A stretch of 12,603 nucleotides of DNA from Flavobacteriaceae bacterium (lineage in GTDB: Bacteria > Bacteroidota > Bacteroidia > Flavobacteriales > Flavobacteriaceae): the NCBI GenBank assembly GCA_002693605.1, contig NZQO01000010.1:1-12603 (forward strand). Reading direction: 5' to 3'. The notes under the pieces were generated by a model. The model had not been told where the DNA came from, ran no database searches, and saw only the letters and a list, made by a program, of their open reading frames with translations. A program made the position numbers and the translations under genes. Within the stretch, counting starts at the first letter, position 1, and every line of letters begins with the position of its first letter. Shown here in pieces: positions 6,196-11,499 of this stretch.

Positions 6196-7463
6196 AACAT
6201 AGAGTGGTCGTCACCGGTTTGGGCATAGTAGCCCCCAATGGAACTACCGTTGCTTCTTTTAAGAAGTCATTGGAAGAGGGCATCTCTGGAATTCGCTTTT
6301 TTCCAGAGCTGGCGAAATTGAATTTTTCATGCCAAATAGGGGGGATGCCGGCTATTTCCAACGAGCGAAAGCACGATTATTTTACCCCATTACAACTACG
6401 GCAGTTTAACAGCAACGGGATTATGTACGGTGTTATAGCCGGTATGGACGCCCTGCGAGATGCGGGGATTTCGCCTGTAGTTAAAGAAGATCCCCCTCTT
6501 TGGGACCTTGGTGTTATCTTTGGTGCGGGCACGAGTGGGGTCGAAAAATTCCGTGAGGCAATTTATAAAATTGACAAAAAAGAAGTCCGCAAATTGGGCA
6601 GTACCAGTGTTGTACAAACCATGTGCAGTGGCGTAAGTGCCTATTTGGGCGGTATGATTGGTGCCGGCAATACTGTAACGAGTAATTCTTCTGCCTGTGC
6701 AACCGGAACCGAGGCGGTCATAATGGGGTTTAACCGCATTGCGAACGGTTTGGCCACCCAAATGGTGTGTGGAAGCTGTAGTGACGACGGTCCCTACATT
6801 TGGGGCGGATTTGATGCTATGAAGGTTACGACGTATAAACATAATGAATATCCTACGGCAGGTTCGCGACCTCTTAGCGAAACCGCCAGTGGGTTTGTTC
6901 CCTCCGCAGGAGCCGGGGCGTTGGTACTCGAATCGTTGGAGAGCGCGGTAAGACGTAATGCCACTATTTACGCAGAAGTGCTAGGAGGAGCAGTGAACAA
7001 TGGGGGCCAACGATTGGACGGGAGCATGACCGCCCCCAATAGTACGGCAGTACAACGGTGCATAACCTCGGCTGTGAAACTTGCAGATATCAGCGCTAAC
7101 GAAATAGACTATATTAACGGCCATCTCACGGCAACCACAAAAGATTCACTAGAAATTGAAAACTGGTGCGAAGCCTTGGAAAGATCGGGTAGCGATTTTC
7201 CGTATATCAACACGCTAAAAAGTCTGGTGGGGCATGGCCTTGCAGCTAGCGGAAGCATGGAGTGCGTCGCAACCATTTTGCAACTATATCATAATTTTAT
7301 TGCGCCCAATATAAACTGTGAAGATCTGCACCCTGATATTTCAGAAAGCGTCGCGGTTGAAAGGATTCCGAGGGAAAAGATCAGCACGCCGCTAAAGACC
7401 GCCATAAAAGCTAGTTTTGGCTTTGGCGATGTGAACGCGTGTGTTATCTTTAGGAAAAATTAA
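6192..7463 (+). CDS. Beta-ketoacyl-ACP synthase, FabF-like (KAS I/II family)
   Basis: 423 residues, near the normal length for KAS I/II. The active-site nucleophile is Cys169 in NSSACATGTEA; the two catalytic histidines are His311 in INGHLTATT and His348 in LKSLVGHG, and the structural lysine is Lys343. The C-terminal SFGFGDVNACVIF matches the family's closing motif with Asp in place of the second Gly. The usual HGT around the first histidine reads HLT (Gly312 position is Leu) and the following loop is one residue shorter. The full triad argues for a working condensing enzyme, not a chain-length factor. It would elongate an ACP-bound chain with malonyl-ACP for the cluster's lipid starter. Its start overlaps the dehydratase stop, and the ACP follows after 6 bp, as in many FAS operons. 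Confidence 0.92.
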   Translation: MKHRVVVTGLGIVAPNGTTVASFKKSLEEGISGIRFFPELAKLNFSCQIGGMPAISNERKHDYFTPLQLRQFNSNGIMYGVIAGMDALRDAGISPVVKEDPPLWDLGVIFGAGTSGVEKFREAIYKIDKKEVRKLGSTSVVQTMCSGVSAYLGGMIGAGNTVTSNSSACATGTEAVIMGFNRIANGLATQMVCGSCSDDGPYIWGGFDAMKVTTYKHNEYPTAGSRPLSETASGFVPSAGAGALVLESLESAVRRNATIYAEVLGGAVNNGGQRLDGSMTAPNSTAVQRCITSAVKLADISANEIDYINGHLTATTKDSLEIENWCEALERSGSDFPYINTLKSLVGHGLAASGSMECVATILQLYHNFIAPNINCEDLHPDISESVAVERIPREKISTPLKTAIKASFGFGDVNACVIFRKN

Positions 7464-7469
7464 ACCGCT

Positions 7470-7721
7470 ATGACCACAGAGCAAATCTACGCAAAGTTGC
7501 TACCCATTATACAAGCATATCTTCCCACAGACGTAGATCCCGACTCGGTAAATCCCGATAAGGATTTGACCAATGAGCTCAATATCAATTCGGCCCATCT
7601 GGTAGATGTTGTGCTGGACGTGGAAGACCAGTTCGACATTGAGTTTGCGAATGAGGATATGGAAAATCTTCGTACCGTAAATGATGCAATAGAAATCATT
7701 CGGAAAAAAACAACATCATAA
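7470..7721 (+). CDS. Acyl carrier protein (pathway-specific)
   Basis: 83 residues, acidic, with the four-helix ACP pattern. The phosphopantetheine attachment serine is Ser41 in LNINSAHLVDVVLDVEDQF (37-55). The canonical DSL is NSA here: Asp replaced by Asn and Leu by Ala, with the helix continuing HLVDVV. Helix III/IV are NEDMENLRTVNDAIEIIRK. Attachment by a host phosphopantetheinyl transferase seems likely, since none is encoded in the window. The protein is expected to carry the growing chain between the ketosynthase, dehydratase and SDR, and probably to hand it to the type III PKS (inference). It differs enough at the serine motif from a housekeeping AcpP to be a dedicated carrier. It is the last gene of the biosynthetic set. 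Confidence 0.92.
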   Translation: MTTEQIYAKLLPIIQAYLPTDVDPDSVNPDKDLTNELNINSAHLVDVVLDVEDQFDIEFANEDMENLRTVNDAIEIIRKKTTS

Positions 7722-7734
7722 TACATCTAATAAA

Positions 7735-8961
7735 ATGAGCATGGGCGATACTACCGCGAAGAACCGCGAACCAAAGCGATTGGCAATAAAATTAAGCGCG
7801 GCTGGCGAACGCTCTATACATACGGAACATCCTTGGATATTTTCCGATAGTATTGAAAAAGTTAGCAAGGATGGAAACGCCGGCGACTTGGCGATTATTT
7901 TCAGCAAGCGGGCCAATTCCGTCATTGGCGTTGGCCTGTACGATCCGAGTTCGCCCATTGCCATTAAAATGCTCCATCACGGCTCGGGAGCTACGATAGA
8001 TGCGGCTTTCTTCAGAAAAAAAATACAGCGGGCATTCGCCTTGCGTATGCCGTTGTTAAAAACAAAGACCAATAGCTACCGATTGCTCTTTGGAGAAAAT
8101 GATGGTTTTCCAGGATTGATTGTCGATGTTTATAACGATACGGCGGTAATAAAGGTGTATTCGGAAATATGGGAACCCTATCTTCCGTTGATCGTACCCG
8201 CAATCAGTACCGTTGCCGGAACCGAGACTGTAGTACTTCGGTTGAGCCGGAAGTTGCTACAATCTAAGAATCATAAGTTAGGAGACGGTCAGGTGCTGCT
8301 TGGCACCCTCGACAGTGAAGAGGTCGAATTTCTGGAACACGGAATTCGTTTTACGGCTAACGTTATAAAGGGCCACAAGACAGGATATTTCCTCGATCAT
8401 CGTCACAACCGTAAGAAGGTGGGCGCATTGGCCAAGGGTAAAACCGTGTTGGATGTTTTCTGCTATGCCGGTGGATTTTCGGTACATGCACTGGTGGGTG
8501 GCGCCAAACAGGTTACCAGTATCGATATTAGCGAGCAAGCACTGGAAGTGGCAAAGGCGAATGGCGCGCTGAATTCGTTTACCGGAACGCACCAGGTGGT
8601 TGCGAACGACGCGTTTGCTGAATTGGCCGATATGGCTAAGGAAAATCGCACTTTCAATCTGGTGGTTCTAGATCCTCCTTCCCTTGCATCCAAAAAAGAC
8701 CAAACTGCAATTGCCAAAAAGAAATATGAGCAGTTGGCACAATTAGGCGCAAAAGTTACCGGTAAGAACGGTTACTTAGTAGTGGCCTCTTGCTCATCGC
8801 GGGTTCCTGCAACCGATTTTTTCGAAATAGTAAAAAAAGTACTCGACGCATCAGGTAGAAAGTATAAATTACTTGAGCAAACCTATCATGATACGGACCA
8901 TCCCGTAACCTTTCCCGAAGGGAGTTATCTGAAATGCGGGTATTACCAATTCAAGGACTAA
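7735..8961 (+). CDS. Class I SAM-dependent rRNA methyltransferase, RlmI-like
   Basis: 408 residues, close to the length of RlmI/YccW (about 396). An N-terminal PUA domain is seen in residues 15-85 (AIKLSAAGERSIHTEHPWIFSDSI, GVGLYDPSSPIAIKML). A central linker has LLFGENDGFPGLIVDVY (117-133). The catalytic part contains GHKTGYFLDHRHNR (213-226), motif I VLDVFCYAGGFSVHA (238-252), acidic Asp264 in TSIDIS, DPPSLASKK (313-321), and a C-terminal VVASCSS. RlmI makes 5-methylcytosine at position 1962 of 23S rRNA in E. coli; the same reaction is likely but not certain here. ATG at 7735 is used; ATG at 7741 is an alternative. It follows the ACP by 13 bp, so it may be co-transcribed with the lipid cluster despite an unrelated role. 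Confidence 0.9.
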   Translation: MSMGDTTAKNREPKRLAIKLSAAGERSIHTEHPWIFSDSIEKVSKDGNAGDLAIIFSKRANSVIGVGLYDPSSPIAIKMLHHGSGATIDAAFFRKKIQRAFALRMPLLKTKTNSYRLLFGENDGFPGLIVDVYNDTAVIKVYSEIWEPYLPLIVPAISTVAGTETVVLRLSRKLLQSKNHKLGDGQVLLGTLDSEEVEFLEHGIRFTANVIKGHKTGYFLDHRHNRKKVGALAKGKTVLDVFCYAGGFSVHALVGGAKQVTSIDISEQALEVAKANGALNSFTGTHQVVANDAFAELADMAKENRTFNLVVLDPPSLASKKDQTAIAKKKYEQLAQLGAKVTGKNGYLVVASCSSRVPATDFFEIVKKVLDASGRKYKLLEQTYHDTDHPVTFPEGSYLKCGYYQFKD

Positions 8962-9009
8962 CCGAGTGTTAATTGCTGTTAACTTAGGCGTTAAAGGTTA
9001 TTAAAAGAG

Positions 9010-9040
9010 TTGGCAAAAAAGCTACTATTCAGTACTTTAT
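9010..9040 (+). promoter_or_regulatory. Putative promoter for the small secreted protein gene
   Basis: TTG at 9010-9012, a 20-bp spacer and TACTTTAT at 9033-9040 fit the Bacteroidota promoter spacing, with two mismatches in the TAnnTTTG element. The predicted transcript start near 9046 leaves about a dozen bases before the ATG at 9058. It also explains why the TTG at 9010 is more plausibly a promoter element than a start codon. Confidence 0.35.
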
Positions 9041-9057
9041 CAAAAAAAGTATTTGTT

Positions 9058-9420
9058 ATGAAACTTATTGCCACGTTTATATTTGCACTTATTTCCGTAC
9101 ACGCCTTCTCACAAGATCCATTTCTGCAAAAGGATTACGATAATTATGAAGGGCGTGCAGATGCCATAACCGAAACGTATAATTCTGAATTGGCTCTTAG
9201 CTCGAAGCAAGAATTGCTTTTTAAAAAGAAAGTGGCCGAGTTCCTGCCACGATACGATAAAATTAGGGAAGCGTATGAAGGACGAGATATGCTTAATAAA
9301 ATTCACAGTCTGGGCGAGGAGGAGAGCGCCGAAATGCGGGATATTCTTACCCAACCACAGTTCAGGCTTTACGTTAGGATGAAGGAAAAGGTACAACCCC
9401 TTGCACGGGTGGAGAATTAA
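9058..9420 (+). CDS. Small secreted/periplasmic protein of unknown function
   Basis: 120 residues from the ATG at 9058. The frame is open further up to a TTG at 9010, but starting at 9058 places a clean signal peptide at the very N terminus: MKL, hydrophobic residues 4-16, and a likely cut after AFSQ (residue 19), so the mature protein starts DPFLQ. The mature part is charged and helical, without cysteines or membrane segments: LSSKQELLFKKKVAEFL (about 46-62), YDKIREAYEGRD, then EEESAEMRDILTQPQFRLYVRMKEKV. The LSxKQ and LTQPQF spacing recalls small helical periplasmic proteins of the Spy/CpxP kind, but the family's LTxxQ repeats are not convincing. It is probably a conserved flavobacterial hypothetical. 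No function is assigned. Confidence 0.7.
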   Translation: MKLIATFIFALISVHAFSQDPFLQKDYDNYEGRADAITETYNSELALSSKQELLFKKKVAEFLPRYDKIREAYEGRDMLNKIHSLGEEESAEMRDILTQPQFRLYVRMKEKVQPLARVEN

Positions 9421-9440
9421 TCTGAACTATTAAATAAAGA

Positions 9441-9465
9441 AAAAGCACGGCAAAACCGTGCTTTT
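9441..9465. terminator. Bidirectional intrinsic terminator between convergent genes
   Basis: A perfect 10-bp stem, AAAAGCACGG (9441-9450) and CCGTGCTTTT (9456-9465), has a 5-base loop CAAAA. It lies 20 bases after the plus-strand stop at 9420 and 19 bases after the minus-strand stop at 9485. The TTTT at the 3' end serves the plus strand, and the A-rich run 9432-9444 gives a U tract on the minus strand, so it can end transcription from both sides. Confidence 0.88.
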
Positions 9466-9484
9466 CCCATTTATAGAATAATTC

Positions 9485-9940
9485 TTATTTAAAATCTTCG
9501 CCTTTGGTGGTACGCTCTATCGTGGGATCGTCCGTGTGCATCGTTTTCTTTAGTCCGGCGGAGTCTACGTCAAAAAAATCCATAATATTAGGTGGATTTT
9601 CAATTTGCTTTACGCGTTTACCCTTTATGGCTATTGGTTGGGTAAGTACCTCATCGTTGTTCTGAAGTACTTTTATCCAATCATCAGCATCAAAATTGGA
9701 GTGGTCGGTCTTATCGTCAAGTACGCGCTTATCTACCAAATCGCCAATATTTACATTTAGATCGTCGGCTATTTCTGCCCATTGGGTTCCCGTAACTTTA
9801 ACCTTGGCTATGTCTATCGCGTTTATTCTATCGGTAGTGCCTTGCAAATAGCTGAGGGTGTGCTTTCCTACACGCGTGTTGCTGCTGTAAATTAATATAA
9901 GTTCATTTTCGTCCCTTGCGAGTACTGCCATATCTTCCAT
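9485..9940 (-). CDS. Cysteine-free ArsC/thioredoxin-fold family protein
   Basis: 151 residues. The strand-loop-helix opening ELILIYSSNTRVGKHTLSYL (13-32) lines up with the arsenate-reductase/Spx family start (YxxPxCxxxR), then TGTQWAEIADDLNVNIGDLVDKR (50-72), and DDWIKVLQNNDEVLTQPIAIKGKRVKQI (86-113), which matches the family's PxLLxRPI region including its conserved proline. The protein contains no cysteine, so it cannot work as a thiol arsenate reductase or a disulphide switch. A structural or regulatory role is possible but unknown. Start is given at 9940; a second ATG at 9931 (residue 4) is equally plausible. The C-terminal 25-30 residues are acidic and look disordered. It lies 32 bp downstream of the hibernation factor gene and is probably co-transcribed with it. 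Confidence 0.72.
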   Translation of the reverse strand: MEDMAVLARDENELILIYSSNTRVGKHTLSYLQGTTDRINAIDIAKVKVTGTQWAEIADDLNVNIGDLVDKRVLDDKTDHSNFDADDWIKVLQNNDEVLTQPIAIKGKRVKQIENPPNIMDFFDVDSAGLKKTMHTDDPTIERTTKGEDFK

Positions 9941-9972
9941 TATATTGAAATTATTTTTTCCACTAGCAAATT

Positions 9973-10275
9973 CTAGTGTGTGTTCATTTTTTCCTTGCGC
10001 TTCTTTAATTGGCGGTCTAACTGGTTTACCACCTCAGCAACTGACATCTTGAAGTTTTCCTTGCTTTCCTCGGCAAAGAGACGGGGGCCTGGGGCACTTA
10101 ACCGAATGCCGGTCTTTTTACCTGTGGCATCGCTAGAGGTATTCTCTACCTTGAAAAAAACATCGGCCTTTACAATAAAATCGTACTTGTTGACCAATTT
10201 GTCCAAGCGCTCGCGAGTATATTCTTCTAAAGATTCGCTTGCCTTTACGTTGTCATATTCAAAATTGATATTCAT
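9973..10275 (-). CDS. hpf: Ribosome hibernation promoting factor, short HPF/RaiA type
   Basis: 100 residues, the length of short HPF/YfiA proteins, with no C-terminal dimerisation domain. The fold pattern is visible: MNINFEYDNVKASESLEEYTRERLDKL (strand 1 and helix 1), FIVKADVFFKVENTSSD (strand 2-3), GIRLSAPGPRLFAEESKENFKMSVAEVVNQLDRQLKKRKEK (strand 4 and helix 2, with the basic C-terminal helix). These proteins bind the 30S decoding region and stop translation in slow growth. The Lys/Arg-rich tail fits ribosome contact. Its own promoter-like site lies just upstream (10299-10329), and the ArsC-like gene follows after 32 bp. The choice between HPF and RaiA subclass is uncertain. Confidence 0.85.
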   Translation of the reverse strand: MNINFEYDNVKASESLEEYTRERLDKLVNKYDFIVKADVFFKVENTSSDATGKKTGIRLSAPGPRLFAEESKENFKMSVAEVVNQLDRQLKKRKEKMNTH

Positions 10276-10298
10276 TTGTCCTAATTTTTAGTTCAAAT

Positions 10299-10329
10299 TA
10301 AATATACAATTCAGGGGGTAGGTTAACAA
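10299..10329 (-). promoter_or_regulatory. Putative promoter for the hibernation factor gene
   Basis: On the minus strand, TTG (complement of 10327-10329), a 20-bp spacer and TATATTTA (complement of 10299-10306) match the Bacteroidota pattern with one mismatch in TAnnTTTG. Predicted transcription would begin near 10292-10295, giving a leader of about 17-20 bases before the ATG at 10275. A GTTAAC hexamer (10322-10327) touches the TTG element. Confidence 0.42.
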
Positions 10330-10351
10330 GTTTTTAATAATACTTTGTGAA

Positions 10352-11308
10352 TTAACCGTTCGGTACCGGTGGTTCTTCTGAAGGCACCACGACCGAGGCG
10401 ACAATACCGCCGGCCAAAGCCACTACAATGATGCCTAACGACAACCATTCTGGGATTTCCACATGGTGCGCCAGAATCATTTTCACCCCGACGAATGCCA
10501 ATATTACCACGAGGCTGTAATTAATGAATCTGAATTTTTGAAGCATTCTCGAAATAAGGAAGTACATAGACCGCAACCCCAGAATAGCCAGAATATTTGA
10601 ACTGAAAACTATAAATGGATCTGCAGTGATTGCCAAAATAGCCGGAATGCTGTCTAGGGCGAATAAAACATCGGTCAGCTCGATGACCATAAGTGCCACG
10701 AAAAGTGGGGTGGCGGCCTTTACGCCCATCCGCCTTATAAAGAACTTAGAGCCCTCCATGGTCTGGGTTACGGGAAATAGCCTTCTCAAAAATCGATACA
10801 TCGCCGAATTCTTAGGGTCAAATTGGGTATCGTGACTCTTGTACATTTTATAGGCGGTATAGAGCAGGAATGCCCCGAATACATAAATAATCCAATCTAC
10901 CTTATTGATGAGTGTAACACCGAAAAGGATCATCAACGCCCTAAACACAATCGCCCCCAAAATACCCCAGAAGAGCACCCGGTGTTGGTATTTTTCCGGA
11001 ATCTTGAACGACGAAAAAATGACGGCAATTACAAATACGTTGTCAATGCTCAGCGATAGTTCAATAAGGTATCCGGTAATATATTTTAGCAAGGCGGTAT
11101 CCGGGGTAAGCCCAGTTGGATTTTCGACCATTCCTTCAGAAAAGAGCCAATAGATTACACCTGAAAACCCTAGGGCCAAACTTACCCAAACGGTAGTCCA
11201 AATAGCTGCTTCCTTAGTTTTTATAACGTGTGCGCTTCTATTGAAGACCCCTAGGTCCAAAGCTAAAAAGAGGATGATGACAGCTGTGAAAATTATCCAA
11301 ATGGTCAT
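10352..11308 (-). CDS. TerC/Alx-family integral membrane protein
   Basis: 318 residues with about nine hydrophobic segments. Family motifs are present: LALDLGVFNR (15-24) in the first helix, ELSLSIDNVFVIAVIF (83-98) in the third, and ELTDVLFALDSIPAILAIT (210-228) with LGLRSMYFLI (244-253) further on. Acidic residues within helices (Asp18, Glu83, Asp89, Glu210, Asp213, Asp219) are the conserved putative metal-binding set. Related proteins (Alx, TerC, MeeF/MeeY) handle manganese or other metals, some for metal loading of secreted enzymes. A metal-homeostasis role in the inner membrane is therefore likely, and tellurite resistance is not implied because no other ter genes are present. Length is normal. 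The gene is 76 bp upstream of hpf and has a promoter-like site of its own. Confidence 0.92.
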   Translation of the reverse strand: MTIWIIFTAVIILFLALDLGVFNRSAHVIKTKEAAIWTTVWVSLALGFSGVIYWLFSEGMVENPTGLTPDTALLKYITGYLIELSLSIDNVFVIAVIFSSFKIPEKYQHRVLFWGILGAIVFRALMILFGVTLINKVDWIIYVFGAFLLYTAYKMYKSHDTQFDPKNSAMYRFLRRLFPVTQTMEGSKFFIRRMGVKAATPLFVALMVIELTDVLFALDSIPAILAITADPFIVFSSNILAILGLRSMYFLISRMLQKFRFINYSLVVILAFVGVKMILAHHVEIPEWLSLGIIVVALAGGIVASVVVPSEEPPVPNG

Positions 11309-11337
11309 ATATGAAAGGAAATTGGTTTCTGGTTAGT

Positions 11338-11368
11338 TAAAATTACCGGGCGAACTTTCGCGGCTCAA
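11338..11368 (-). promoter_or_regulatory. Putative promoter for the TerC-family gene
   Basis: On the minus strand, TTG (complement of 11366-11368), a 20-bp spacer and TAATTTTA (complement of 11338-11345) match the Bacteroidota promoter with one mismatch. The leader to the ATG at 11308 would be about 22-25 bases. The site is in the 191-bp divergent region shared with the hydratase gene. Confidence 0.42.
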
Positions 11369-11464
11369 ATATCGGTACAATCTATCACAAACCGACTTAA
11401 AGATATCTGAATTGTATTCCAAAACATCTAATTTATTGTTAAAGCGAATTCAGAACACAGGATT

Positions 11465-11494
11465 TTGAATACCTTACTTTAAACTATACTTTTT
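11465..11494 (+). promoter_or_regulatory. Possible promoter for the hydratase gene (near-leaderless)
   Basis: TTG at 11465-11467, a 19-bp spacer and TACTTTTT at 11487-11494 fit the pattern with one mismatch. The transcript would begin at about 11499-11502, on or next to the annotated ATG at 11500. So either the mRNA is leaderless, or translation starts at the second ATG (11506), or this match is by chance. Confidence 0.25.
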
Positions 11495-11499
11495 GAACC

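Larger units (their letters stand above)
2024..8961 (+). other. Probable eight-gene operon: type III PKS / partial FAS cluster plus RlmI-like gene
   Basis: Eight plus-strand genes run with junctions of -1, +8, +10, +3, -4, +6 and +13 bp. No terminator-like hairpin was found inside the run. The first seven (2024-7721) encode a flavoenzyme, a methyltransferase, a type III PKS, an SDR, a dehydratase, a ketosynthase and an ACP, a coherent polyketide/lipid pathway. The eighth (7735-8961) is a housekeeping-type rRNA methyltransferase. The upstream side is closed by the terminator at 1957-1994. Only about 29 bases lie between that terminator and the first ATG, and no clear TTG/TAnnTTTG promoter was recognised there, so the cluster's own promoter remains unidentified. 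Confidence 0.75.

Noticed and set aside
6396..6842. Long minus-strand ORF inside the ketosynthase gene
   Set aside because: The plus-strand frame carries the complete ketosynthase motifs; the opposite frame has a random-looking composition.
2024..7721. Flexirubin or aryl-polyene (dialkylresorcinol) cluster
   Set aside because: Those clusters use DarA/DarB-type enzymes, an aromatic ammonia-lyase and many more genes. Here a type III PKS is the ring-forming enzyme and none of the hallmark genes is present.
9010..9057. Upstream TTG start adding 16 residues to the small secreted protein
   Set aside because: The extension would bury the signal peptide inside the protein, and the TTG fits better as a promoter element.
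9980..10291. Plus-strand 103-residue ORF antisense to hpf
   Set aside because: The opposite strand encodes a clear HPF protein, and the plus-strand product shows no family motif.
10352..11308. Tellurite resistance determinant
   Set aside because: TerC-family proteins are widespread single genes linked to metal homeostasis; no terABDE genes accompany it.
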